Shown piece by piece: positions 46,879 through 57,891 of a DNA stretch of 64,000 nt. Position numbers and translations under genes: made by a program. How positions within the stretch are numbered: position 1 is the first letter of the stretch; each line of letters opens with the position of its first letter. The notes below the pieces were generated by a model. It was given only the letters and a program-made list of their open reading frames with translations, was not told where the DNA came from and searched no databases. The DNA is from Hydrangea macrophylla (Eukaryota > Streptophyta > Magnoliopsida > Cornales > Hydrangeaceae): contig CM066984.1 of the NCBI GenBank assembly GCA_033977485.1, positions 113,825,251-113,889,250 of the forward strand, in the 5' to 3' direction.

Positions 46879-47023
46879 GGGGTATTAATAATATTCATTA
46901 ATATTTATTAATACATTTTATTTTTCTTCTAGTGGTACTATGGGGTCCGCAGTGAACCCCACAGTGCTACTAGAAGAGAGATAAAATATGTTAGTAAGTG
47001 TTAGTGGATATTGTTAGTGCCCC
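46879..47023. mobile_element. Palindromic MITE, copy 2
   Basis: 145-base hairpin with ends GGGGTATTAATA and TTGTTAGTGCCCC and a centre TGGGGTCCGCAGTGAACCCCA, laid out like 37208-37349. Both share the TTAGTGNAT...GTTAGT arm and the GTGG...GGGG(T/C)CC centre. Confidence 0.65.
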
Positions 47024-47305
47024 AAATATAACTCTAATGTTATATATCAATGTGGATTGTCCAAATTTATCACTTTAACATTGAGATATTTTCACCCAAC
47101 CCAACCCAATTATTGAAATCTTAAAAAGAAAAGAAAATTTGTAAAAACAGGATGCAAGGGACAAAAGCTGTGTGAGATTACAGTTTTTTTCTTCTTTTTT
47201 TTTTCAATAATATAACAATATAGAGAGGAAACTTCCTCTTTCAAAAGCAAAACAGGAGAATATTGGGGACGTTTATACAGTTGTCCAGATAATCTTCTCT
47301 TCTTA

Positions 47306-48458
47306 GAGCATTCACAATGGGCATAGTTGTTGGGAATTTAACATGCGGAATCAAATCCCCTCAAATAAACACATACACATGAGCAGTAATTAAACATGCA
47401 CACCAAAGAAAAGACACACAGATTTCTACGTGGTTCGGCCAAACACTTGCCTACGTCCACACCTAAGAGATCCATTCTTCACTATTGAGTAAAACATGGT
47501 ACAAGTTACATGATTAAATCTCATAACCCAAATACAAAACCCTTGTACTCTCCCAACTCAATACCCCAAAGAACCTGACACAATTAATCACTATAACATA
47601 GAGAAATCACAGAGATAAAGAAATATCAATTCCTACCTCACATCCCTATAACGCTGTGAACAAACCTCACAGAAAACTCCAATGATTAATATCTCTCTCA
47701 CCCTATACCATGCACCTCCATGAGGGGAGACCCCCAACTTAGTACACTAAGTGCTTCCCTAAATTCCTATACAATATCCCTATATATAGATTTATGACCC
47801 ATTACTTATTGGACAAGTAATACAACTCTATCATAAAGGAAACCAAATCACAATAGGAATCTAGTCAAATCACAATCCTTAAATTAATGGGATTATCTCA
47901 CATGTGATATAACCCCAACAATAGTAAACTTAAGGCTGATGTTTGGTAAGTTTAATGTACATATTCAATACACTTACAATGGGTAAATTATTCAAACGGC
48001 AATGTGGGTGCCGTGTGTGATATCAAACGGCACACAGTGTGCCGTGTGAGAGTAGGGGGCACAATGTGTGCCATCTGGGACTAGGCAGCACAATGTGTGT
48101 AGGGTGAAACATTACAGTTTTCCATTTAATATTACGGCCATTGGGGACATACGACACACATTTAGCCGTTGGGGACATACAACGGCACACATTTAGCCGT
48201 GAGAAACATTACAATTTCACACGGCACACATTGTGCCGTGTGATATCATACACACGGTTCAATTTGTGCCGTTTAGAGTCTCACGACTCTCCCTCTGTCG
48301 TCGCACCTGTACAATAGTTGAACTTAGCTGTACACTAAACTTAAGTTTTCTTAAATTCAATTATTGTATACTATTGTACCAATAACCCATTGCAAGCATT
48401 CCAATCCAAACAACCCTTAAGTTAATTTGTTGTATAAACCAACCCACCGTGGATGCTC
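47306..48458. mobile_element. Tourist/Harbinger-like MITE, split by a copia solo LTR
   Basis: The ends GAGCATTCACAATGG and CCACCGTGGATGCTC pair at 13 of 15 positions and are flanked by TTA (47303-47305 and 48459-48461). A 593-base copia LTR is inserted 22 bases from the left end. The interior (47990-48260) holds repeated CGGCACACA(A/T)TGTGCCG-like palindromes. Without the LTR it is about 555 bases and non-coding. Confidence 0.78.
47328..47920 (-). mobile_element. Ty1/copia solo LTR, TSD ATAGT
   Basis: 593 bases with ends TGTTGGG and CCCCAACA and five-base duplications ATAGT at 47323-47327 and 47921-47925. The interior contains the TACGTGGTTCGGCCAA stretch common in plant copia LTRs. No internal region. 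The minus orientation is judged from the TGTTGGGGTTATATCAC start. Confidence 0.9.
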
Positions 48459-48461
48459 TTA

Positions 48462-49097
48462 TGCGTTTAATGGGCCACTCTGTCACAACATGCTTGTGTA
48501 TATGTTATTTATCATTCCATCAAATCAATCAATATACCATATATATATATATATATATACTTGTACGGACGGTGGCGTATTTTCATGGAGCCCACTGCCC
48601 ACCCGGTTGAGATTTCCCAATTTAGAACCACTTCCAATAATATTCAAAGTGTCTCTATTGTAAATTAGAAGTGATTTACATTTTATAAAACTTTGGAATC
48701 CAAACTCAACTAGATGTTATCATAGACATGGACCGAGAACTATCTCAAATAGGAACTGTTACACAATTTCATGTTTCCACTATAATTTCTTGATTTAAAA
48801 AAAAAAAAATCAAATTCAATTGGTTTTGTAGAAAAAATTGCTCCGCGTAATAATTTTGAATCAATATAGTGGTCAATTAAAAAAGTTGAACCTAAGAAAT
48901 ATACTGAGATGACCAATAGTTTCAATGGAATATCTCGAATATGCATATGGATGTCTGTTAAGTAAGTTTTATCTTGAGTAAGTCATAGGCGGTTCTTTGT
49001 TTAGTTATTTATCAAATTTTGTATAATTCAAATACAAAAATACTACTTGCAAAATATTTTTCACAATCTTTTCCACTTGATTTTGTAGGTCCCGTGT
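48462..49097. other. Unassigned intergenic DNA
   Basis: No gene or element recognised; AT microsatellite at 48540-48559. Confidence 0.4.
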
Positions 49098-49105
49098 GGG
49101 ACTCT

Positions 49106-49476
49106 TAGGATGGCAAAATTCACTGTCCCGCTCCGCCCATAATAGAACATATTTGGAGGAGCTGTAATAGGAGTAGGAGCTGGTTATGTATAAAAAAATA
49201 AAACTCCTATACGAGTTGGAACAGGTTTGGTATCCGCTAAAAACTATCAATTAAAACCCGCCCCGTCCCGATTAAAGTACCAGCTTACATATGTAACCTT
49301 ATACCTTATTTACTAAGATCCATTATAATGTGGTATTAAAAGTTCATAAAATTGTTTTTCCTTTTTAACATGGATTTTTTTTTTATTTGTTTGTGGCTTT
49401 GATTAAAGTCAATTAGTAATGTATTACCTTTTGAGTTCTTATTATTATACATTACAAAGTTTGTTTGGTTGTTGTT

Positions 49477-49509
<33 letters not shown>

Positions 49510-49607
49510 CACTTTGGCAGGGCAGAGGCAGAGTCGGAGTAGGAGTGTATTAAACGGAATCGGAGTTTGTATAAGGGGGCTCCATACCATACCTACTGCC
49601 ATCCCTA
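49106..49607. mobile_element. hAT-like MITE, TSD GGGACTCT
   Basis: The ends TAGGATGGCA and TGCCATCCCTA are flanked by a perfect eight-base duplication GGGACTCT (49098-49105 and 49608-49615). GC-rich subterminal CCCGCTCCGCCC and CCCGCCCCGTCCCG motifs and a ~31-base T run (49479-49509) are inside. Non-coding. Confidence 0.88.
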
Positions 49608-49772
49608 GGGACTCTCATGGGGTCTACCGAAATCAAAGGATATGATGTATGATTATGGAAAATGTAGTGAAAAAGATTGTGTGTGTAGCATTACTTATTC
49701 AAATATGTGCATGGAACGTTCCAATAAGCCTCAATATCTTAATGCTAATATTAACATAGTAGAAATTGTTAA

Positions 49773-49865
49773 TACTAAAGCAAAAAGTGTCGCTAAAAGT
49801 TTAAGTGATAGTTATTTTTTGTCGCTAAACCTTTTTGCGACACTTTCTACTTTGATATTAGCAAT
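49773..49865. repeat. Short inverted repeat with AGTGTCGCTAAAAG
   Basis: AAAAAGTGTCGCTAAAAG and TTTTTGCGACACTTT face each other, with a second internal GTCGCTAAACC. The hairpin arms are about 35 bases. It could be a tiny MITE; no target duplication was defined. Confidence 0.5.
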
Positions 49866-50214
49866 TTTTGATTTGACATTAACATTTTCCTTTTCTTTTT
49901 CTTTTTTTTCCCTTTTTTCTTTTTTTTTTTTCTTTGGTCAAGGTTGGAAATGATTTTCAATTTTTCAGAGATTCACGTAATCTGCCATACGTGATGTTGA
50001 CTGAAATTACTCTGATCCATACTACAACTTTTTATTTATAGGGGTTTTCAAGGTTTTTTTTTTGTTGTTAAATACTCTAATTTTCTAAAACCCCCAAAAG
50101 ATAAAACGCCTAATCTAGTGAATAAACTAGATTATCAACAAAACTTCGTCCAAAAAACATTAATAGTGTGCACATAAACACAACTCCAGTTTGACTTAAA
50201 GAGCTAAAAGAGTC

Positions 50215-50625
50215 AAGCAACTTTGATTGCTCCCTTTGGTAAACCTTTTTCATCTTTTTGGGCTTGGCTTTCTGCCATCTTCTTTCTGTGGGTGGTTTCT
50301 GTCATCTACAAGATTGAAGTTGCCCTGGGTTTTAGATCTAATCTCGCTGCTGTCTCTGTGGCGCGGTGTTGGATTTCTCGTGCAGCTTTCGGAGTGATCT
50401 CTTTGACTACTTAAGCTTCCTTTACTATTGTACCTTATGTTTTTGCACTTATATCTTTTGTTGTTTTTGTTGCTGTTTTAGTTCTTTGTGTAGTCTTTGT
50501 TATGTTTGGCCTTAGTTCATTTGGCGACCTTCCTCTTCTTGTGTTTGAGAATAGTCACTTTATGATTAGGTTTTATCTGTACTGTTGTTTTTGATTAATG
50601 CATTTGCCTTTTAACAAAAAAAAAA
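50215..50625 (+). mobile_element. Possible 3' end of a LINE or other poly-A retroposon
   Basis: A T/G-rich stretch without introns ends in an A-rich tail (50614-50634), preceded by GATTAATGCATTTGCC. This is like the 3' UTR ends of plant L1 elements. No reverse transcriptase or endonuclease motif is in the window; the frame at 50223-50414 is unrecognised. It could instead be ordinary intergenic DNA. Confidence 0.35.
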
Positions 50626-50869
50626 GAAAAAAGAATAGAGCTGATATGTATTTAAACTTCATTAATGCACACCTATATCAAGGATCTGTTTGTTTTGGGA
50701 TTGAGGGGGGTAAAAAAAAAAAGAAGAAGCTACATTCTTTCATGTTCAAATAGCACTATGAAGTTATCAAAATTGAACAGAAACACAAGTAACAAAAATG
50801 GTATTCTTACTCTCTTTTTTTTTTTTCTATTGTTGTCATTATTATTTTTAATCAATTGAATAAAGAATA

Positions 50870-51124
50870 CTCCATCCGTCCTTTTTTATTTAGTCCACCT
50901 TTGGGAATTCAACTTTTTAAGGGGACAAAAATAATTTATACTTACTTTTCACAATTGCCCCTAATCATTATAATAACTTTTTTAGTTTTGTCTTGATGTA
51001 GATTTCAAGAAAGGGTAGTTTTGGAAAGTAAGTAAAAATTGTATACCAATTTAAGAAAGTGGACACTAATTTTGGGACATCCCAAAATGGAATATAGGAC
51101 TAAAAAAAAAAAGGACAGAGGGAG
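50870..51124. mobile_element. Stowaway MITE
   Basis: The ends CTCCATCCGTCC and GGACAGAGGGAG are Stowaway-type (Tc1/mariner) inverted repeats flanked by TA (50868-50869 and 51125-51126). 255 bases, with AAGTGGACACTAATTTTGGG next to the right end as in other family members. Confidence 0.9.
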
Positions 51125-51129
51125 TAGTA

Positions 51130-51627
51130 CTTCCTCTGTCTCATTTTATGTGTCCAACTCTGAGAGTTCAACTTTTTAAGAAAATGTAATGATTGTCATT
51201 CACATGGCATGAAAATAATGCAAATGTTCCAAAATATCCTTGTGTGTGTTTTTTTCCCTTTACTTTTTGTTGGGTAATTTCAAAGAGAGCAATTTTGCTC
51301 ACCCAAATTTGGTTCACCATTGTTCACATAAGCAAGCCTTCATTGGGTGACGTGTCTCATTTCATTCCTATTTTGCTCATATACTATATGTGTCTCATTT
51401 CAATAATTATATTGATAGTACATGAGCAAAATATGAATGAAATGAGACACATGTCATCCAATAAAGGCTTGAGTGAGCAATGAGAACATAAAAAGGTGAA
51501 CAAAAATACTCTCAATTTCAAAGTTACTAAGGGCAATTCTGAAAAGTAACTAAATTTTATTTTGAAATATTTTCAATAGATAATAATTTTAGAAATAAAA
51601 GAAAGACATAAAATGCGACAAAGAGAG
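51130..51627. mobile_element. Second Stowaway-like MITE, interrupted
   Basis: It starts three bases after the TA of the preceding MITE. Left end CTTCCTCTGTCTCATTTTAT pairs with right end ATAAAATGCGACAAAGAGAG. Flanked by TA on the left and TG on the right, a decayed duplication. A 229-base MITE is inserted inside it. Confidence 0.75.
51285..51513. mobile_element. Palindromic MITE, TSD AATTTCAAA
   Basis: Perfect nine-base duplications AATTTCAAA (51276-51284 and 51514-51522) bound a near-perfect hairpin. Arms include GTGTCTCATTTCATTC and GAATGAAATGAGACAC; ends are GAGAGCAATTTTG and AATACTCTC. The duplication length suggests a Mutator-type origin. Confidence 0.85.
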
Positions 51628-52875
51628 TGACTTCTTAGTCATTTTTATTTCTTATTTTAATTTCTTTTCTAAATATGAAAAAAGTAGTAAGAAAAGTCTG
51701 AAAGTAGGTGCATGGGTCCTTCTCGTATCTATAATCAACCCCACAATTTAATACCACAATAAATGCAAATTAAATAAATCCAGAAATCCAGTTTGCTTTT
51801 ACGCGCCTGCACGCTTACGAAATTTTCAATTGAAAACAAACTACAGTCTACAGTACATTACTAGTATAACAAAAGATTTATCCTTTTTACCAAATTCGAA
51901 TGATTTTCAAGTACTCTTTCGGTCTCAAATTAATAGTCCTAGATTTTATTTTTGAAAAAATTTAAGTACTTTAATATACATTTTTCAAGTTTGTTATTTA
52001 TTGGTTTAAAGTTTTCTCTCTTTATTTGATATGATACTAGAATTTTAAAATTTGAAAGGGACAAAATTAGAAAGTTAAAAATTTCATCACAATCAAGAAT
52101 GTCCCCTTAAAAAGCTTGAATTTTTAAAAGAGTAATGTTAGGTACATCTAAATGGGAACCTAAATAATACACATGCTGATGTGGATTTCCAACATTATCC
52201 ATCAATTATTGAAAATTTTTAAATTAATTTCAAAACTAGCACAACACATCAACAATTAGATAACTTAGGTGCACAAAATCGATGTACTTAATATTTTTCT
52301 AAAACCGATGTACTCCATACTTAGCATTTTCCCAAAAGGGACTTTAGTATTTGTACCGAGAATTGTGCTCGCATTAATATATCACTTTATAATAATAGAT
52401 CATGGTATTACCAAAATATTTCAAAATTAATTATTTTTATTTATATAGGATCGAATAATTGATAAAATATTTAGAAACTAGTAATTTTTTTGGTTATTGT
52501 AATGAAGAGCGAGTTTCAAACTTACATGTAAGACATGAGAAGGTTTTTTTTTTCGAAAAAAAAATTTAGATAGGTTGGTTTTGAGCATCTCCACAATATT
52601 TTCAAATATTAGGTAGCAATTTCCACATGTGAATTTGACATGTATCATTATTTTAATGCATACGAGGGTCTAACATATTAAAAGAAGATAATATACTACT
52701 CCGTAATAAATGTGATATATATGTAAAATTTTCATTTCAATTTATCACATAATACTTTAAAATGATTATGAGAATTTGAAACATTAGTCAGAGATGTGTT
52801 AATCTTCTATGATTCTATTTAGTAACCAAATTTGTGAAACCATATTTACTCATAACCAAATGAGTAAATTTAAAA
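51628..52875. other. Unassigned AT-rich intergenic DNA
   Basis: No gene recognised. Fragments resembling MITE ends occur at 51914 (CTCTTTCGGTCTC) and 52585 (GAGCATCTCCACAAT), but the opposite ends were not found. Confidence 0.4.
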
Positions 52876-53107
52876 GGGTAAAGTACAGCACCATATTTGA
52901 ACTACAACCATTTATATTAATACCTTCTAAATTTTAAAATTGAATAGACTCATTCGCTGAACTATTTAAAATGAATAAACTTATCCCCCGAAGAAGTTTA
53001 GTGTCATCAACAAAGGATAATTTAGGGGATGAATTTGTTCAATTTTAAAGTTTAAGAGATGTTAGTGAAAAATAGTCATAGTGTAAGGGTGTTATTGTAA
53101 TTTATCC
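52876..53107. mobile_element. Decayed palindromic MITE
   Basis: GGGTAAAGTACA...TTTTAAAATTGAATAGACTC on the left pairs imperfectly with the right half, AATTTGTTCAATTTTAAAGT...GTAATTTATCC. The fold-back spans about 230 bases. Target duplication not readable. Confidence 0.5.
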
Positions 53108-53541
53108 AATTTAAAATTCAAAATTTTAATTATTTGGTGAGAATCTAACAATAAATGAATCTCTAGATTTTTAGAAATCTTATGACTAGATTTCATCTAA
53201 CGGTTTTAACCTGACTTCTCATATAAAAAACTTCTCACAATAGACTTGCTTAAAAAAAAAAAAAAAAACAAAAATTTTAAAATTCATTACTTTGAAAACT
53301 AAAACTTTCTTAGGTGTCCCAATAGTTTCTGAAAATTGTAAAATAACCCAATCTCTTTACTTGTTGATGCATGGACATCCCGACAGCTGTCACACCTCAT
53401 AACAGCACAGTGTAACCCCACCAATTATCTCTAGCCACTCACATAACTCCAAAGCTACACCTACAACGACCCTTTTCTTCTTCTCTCTCTCTCTCTCACT
53501 GCACATTCTCTCTCTAGATTTTCCCACTCTTGAATTGAATA

Positions 53542-53553
53542 ATGACCAGTTAA
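53542..53553 (+). CDS. Minimal upstream ORF (3 codons)
   Basis: ATG ACC AGT TAA lies 127 bases before the receptor kinase start. It is in the leader only if transcription starts in or before the CT-rich stretch at 53478-53500, which looks like a plant 5' UTR. No TATA box was found. Confidence 0.35.
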   Translation: MTS

Positions 53554-53585
53554 ACAGAGACTAGAAGAAGAGGGAGAGCAGCTTC

Positions 53586-53672
53586 ATGAAACGGCCCGCC
53601 CACTCAGTTCATTGCAAAGATAAACAAACACCTGGGTTTTCCCCTCAAAAAAAAAACAACCGCTCAAAATGA
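53586..53672 (+). CDS. Upstream ORF overlapping the receptor kinase start codon
   Basis: This 28-codon frame begins at the ATG at 53586 and stops at TGA 53670-53672, which shares bases with the main ATG (ATGA). Its start context (TTCATGA) is weaker than the main one (AAAATGA). The layout would let ribosomes that finish the uORF reinitiate at the overlapping ATG, or block the main start. Coding function of the peptide is not implied. Confidence 0.5.
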   Translation: MKRPAHSVHCKDKQTPGFSPQKKNNRSK

Positions 53673-55808
53673 GACCCCATCTGATATTCACCATTATGTT
53701 CTCTCTCTTCCTCTTACCTACCGGAAAACCTGACCTAGCCGCCGACAGATCAGCCCTTCTGGCCCTCCGCTCCGCCGTGGGCGGCCGATCCCTCCTCTGG
53801 AATCTCTCCGAGCCGACCCCATGCTCATGGCCGGGCGTCACATGCGATTCCAACACTGTCACCGAGCTCCGCTTACCCGGAATGGGCCTCTCGGGTCAAA
53901 TCCCACCCAACACCATCGGAAACCTCACCCGTCTTCAAACCCTCAGCCTCCGGTTCAACGCACTCTCGGGTCCTCTCCCCTCCGACTTAGCCTCCATTTC
54001 CGACCTCCGCAACCTCTACCTCCAGAGTAACCTCTTCTCGGGTCCAATCCCCGACTCCCTCTTCTCTCTCCACAATCTCATCCGACTCAACCTCGCTTCT
54101 AACAACTTCTCCGGCGAGATCTCACCCAATTTCAATAACCTGACCCGTTTGGCTACTCTCTACTTGGAAAACAACAAGTTAACGGGTTCAATTCCGGACC
54201 TGAAAACTCTCCAACAGTTCAACGTTTCGAACAATCAATTGACCGGTTCAGTCCCTTCTAGTCTAACCCAAATGCCCGAAAGCGCTTTTGCCGGCAATTC
54301 CCTCTGCGGAGGACCCCTTTCATCCTGCGACGGCGCACCCTCCACACCCACCGGCACCGGGCATAAAAAGAAATTGTCCGCCGGCGCCATTGCCGGAATA
54401 GTAATCGGATCAGTAATTGGGTTTTTCCTAATCATCCTCATTTTGTTGTGTTTGTGCCGAAAAAAGAGTAGTAAAAAAGGGGATTCAAGAGATGTCGGGG
54501 CGATTGCAAAGCAAGTCGATGCCGAAACTCCGGCCGAAAAATCATTTGCAGAATCGGATAGTACGAGTACTGGGCGGCCGGGAATGGTGGCCGCTCCGGT
54601 GGGCAAAGGAGAGAGTAAGGTTTTGGTGTTCATTGGGAAGCCCGAGAAGGTTTTTGATTTGGAGGATTTGTTGAGAGCTTCGGCTGAGGTATTGGGTAAA
54701 GGCACTTTTGGGACGGCCTATAAGGCGGTTTTGGAAATTGGGATGGTGGTGGTGGTGAAGAGGCTGAAAGATGTGGCGGTGCCGGAGAAGGAATTTAGGG
54801 GGAAGATGGAAGACGTTGGAGCTATGAATCATGAGAATTTGGTACCTCTGAGGGCTTATTATTATAACAGGGATGAGAAGCTTCTTGTTTTTGATTACAT
54901 GCCAATGGGAAGCTTATCTGCACTGTTGCATGGTGAGCACTTCTTAGCATATTATGTTTTGGTTATCTGGTTTTGTTGTTCAGTTCAATCTATTTTGTTC
55001 ATTTACATAATTGGGATCTGCTAATACTTGCATTGTCATGTTTTGTAAAATACTCAGTTTCATACTCTTTGCTTTGTTATGTGTTGTTGTTGTGGGTTTT
55101 TGGGGGCATTGTAAACTTTGCTTGTGCTATTGAATTATGGATTCTATTGTGCTTGTCAAGGACCTTTATTTGCTGTCAAGGGTTGCTAAACGTGGCTGTG
55201 AAATTCAAAGGGTTATGTTGAATAATACTCCTAAGAGAGAACATGTATTTAACTTCAAACAGCAAAGTTTCGAGCGTATCAATCTGACTATTTCTCTTCT
55301 AATGATGTCGTAAAATTCTGTATTAGAGAGAATTCTTGTGATGAACCAACACTTCATATGCTTTTTGTGGTGTCATTGCTGATGCTCTATACTTCCTAAT
55401 CTTTGATTTACTATGAAGGTTAAAATTTGCATTTATTTTCTACACAATGGCTATTTTATTCCATTTGTTTTTTAAGTAATTAAAAAAAAGTTATGCAATC
55501 ACTGTATTGTGAAGCGTGCCTTAATAGAATTATTTGGATTCGACTAGATTGAGAATTTTTTGTATGCACGTTTAGTGATGAGGGGAAACTCTGATTTTCT
55601 ACTAGATTGTATTTCGGTTTTGTATTTGTCTGTCTTCATTTCTGTGTCAATTTCCATTCTCCCCCACATAATCCGCAATTTCCATTTATTTCTATCGCAT
55701 CCCCCCAAATGATAGTACATGATCATTTGGGATGTAGAATGATTGTACAGTTAATGAACTCCGCATAACCTTTTTGGAGATTCAAGACTTCAAATAGGAA
55801 GGCAAACA

Positions 55809-55841
<33 letters not shown>

Positions 55842-56526
55842 GAGCCAAATGCCTAATTTCCGTGTAATCAACATTTTATTTGTCTTTCTCTGTATTACAG
55901 GAAACAGAGGAGCTGGTAGGACACCATTGAACTGGGAAACAAGGTCAGGGATTGCTCTTGGAGCTGCCCGTGGGATTGCATACATCCACTCGCGTGGCCC
56001 AACGGCCTCCCACGGCAACATCAAGTCATCAAACATCCTCCTCACTAAATCCTACGAAGCCCGTGTATCCGACTTTGGCCTCGCTCATCTTGTTGCTTCC
56101 ACATCCACTCCCAACCGTGTTGCCGGCTATCGTGCACCGGAGGTGACAGATACTCGCAAAGTTTCCCAGAAAGCAGATGTATACAGTTTTGGAGTACTGC
56201 TATTGGAATTGCTCACCGGTAAGACTCCCACTCACGCCATTTTGAACGAGGAAGGGGTGGACCTCCCGAGGTGGGTCCAGTCCGTGGTTCGAGAGGAATG
56301 GACTGCCGAGGTATTCGACCTGGAGCTCCTCAGGTATCAAACTGTTGAGGAAGACATGGTTCAGCTCTTGCAACTTGCCATTGACTGTGCTGCTCAATAC
56401 CCTGATAAGAGGCCTTCAATGGCTGAAGTTACAACCCGAATTGAGGAAATTTGTCGTGCTGGCTTACAAGAAGAGCAAGAGTCACTAAGTGGCATTGTTG
56501 ATGATCCTGAAGCACCACATTCTTGA
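53669..56526 (+). CDS. RLK902: LRR receptor-like kinase of subfamily III, RLK902/RKL1-like (two exons)
   Basis: Exon 1 is 53669-54932, exon 2 is 55901-56526; the intron has GT (54933) and AG (55900) and splits the Gly codon of ALLHG/NRGAGR. The product is 629 residues (Arabidopsis RLK902 and RKL1 are about 650). Order: signal peptide (~1-23), LRR N-terminal cap with PCSWPGVTCD (51-60), about five LRRs (64-195), transmembrane helix (239-263) with a basic stop-transfer RKKSSKK, then kinase. The kinase has the glycine loop GKGTFG (343-348), Lys364, DFG (479-481) and YRAPE. The catalytic loop is HGNIKSSN (459-466), without the HRD Arg and Asp, as in this whole subfamily. Family members act at the plasma membrane in immune and developmental signalling. 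The first in-frame ATG gives a proper signal peptide. The 968-base intron holds a 30-base poly-A tract. Confidence 0.95.
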
Positions 56527-57891
56527 GTTGCGGATTGAAGAGAAAATCAAGATTTTTCATTCTTTTCCATAGAGTTAGTGTGCTTAATTTTGTGCTTTTG
56601 ATTGTTTGTTTATTCTTTGGGTTCACCTGTCATTGAGGATCAACTCTGTGTATCATGTTTTCTTTATGGAGTTACTTCCCCTTTCATAGCAACAATTTCC
56701 TTTTAACAATGTAATTTCACTTGTGTTGTATTCTGGTAGGGACTTTTTTTTTTTTGGTGGTTTGTGAACTGTGAATAATTGCCAATTTTTACTGTTTGGT
56801 ATTGCATATTTTTCGGTCCCACCTTCAAGCTTTTGCGTCTGATGAAAGTTGTTTTGTGCTTTCTTAACTTGAATTTCATGGTAATGTGTTTTAACTTTTA
56901 AGTGAACGAATCTAAATAAAGGTCTCTCTCTCTCGGGTTGGATTGAGATGCGATATACCAACAGCCAGCAACGCCATGTGAGGTATTGATGTTAGCAATT
57001 AATCATTGAAGTTGACTATTTTAAGTTTTTGGTTTAGGAGGGGAGGGGTTGGGACTTGGGAGAAACCTCCTATCCTACCCTATCCTATCCGAGGTACCCA
57101 CTTGACTGGAAACCACTTTTTGGGGAGTTTGAATCTTGATGGAAACTTGTCTGTATACAAGTACATGCAACTATGCAAGAAACCTAATCATTTAAACGTT
57201 TTGTATTAAACTTTTGGCTGTTTTAAAATTTCTCAATTGTACTAGTCTGCTTTCCTTTTTTTTTTTGCATGTACAATGTTATTTCTGTGGTTTTCTGTCA
57301 ATTTTTGTGTATGTATGAGGATGGTGAAATCCAATCAGTTAGTGAAAACTCCTTTGCTTATTGATCTAACGCTTTGTTTGGTTTTTGGTTTTTGGAGAAA
57401 AGAAAAGGGAAGGAAAATCAGCTTCCTTGTGTATGCGGAAACAAGTCACAAATCTTCAAAACTATAACTAAAGGGGGAAAAAGGGGGAGGAAAAGGACTC
57501 AAAATCCAAAAATTTTAGTGTTTTTTTTTTCACAATATTTTCTTTTTCTCCATGTTTTTCCTACTAACCGAACGAAAACGCTCTCTTTTGTGTTTTGCTT
57601 TCTTTTCCCTCAATAAATCCATGAACATACCCGCCACTGTCTCTCTATCTCTCTCTTGATGGTACAAAAACATTCATGTTTTGAAATAGATGAGGTGGAA
57701 CATGTTATTAAGAGTGTTGAACATGTTAGGTGAAAGCTATGGCCCATCCTAAATCATTAATTTGGGAAATTTATGCCTCAACTAGGTACAATTGCTCTCT
57801 CAATGTTAGTTTTAGCTGGCTTGTTACTTGTTAGTCCTTTTTTTTAAGTTTTAACCTACCAAATTTCGAGTACTCCTCTTTGTTTTGTTAA
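56527..57891. other. 3' UTR and downstream region of the receptor kinase
   Basis: The first 200-400 bases after the stop are probably 3' UTR (T-rich, with AATAAA at 56915). From 57367 to 57625 lies a copy of the GTTTGGTTTTTGG...GAGGGAAAAGAAAG family also seen near 39350 and 40670. No gene recognised. Confidence 0.45.

Noticed and set aside
50223..50414. 63-residue frame as remaining LINE coding sequence
   Set aside because: No reverse transcriptase or endonuclease motif; only the A-rich tail suggests a retroposon.
53584..53862. Minus-strand frame opposite the receptor kinase exon
   Set aside because: Shadow of a GC-rich exon; the plus strand clearly encodes the kinase signal peptide and first LRR region.
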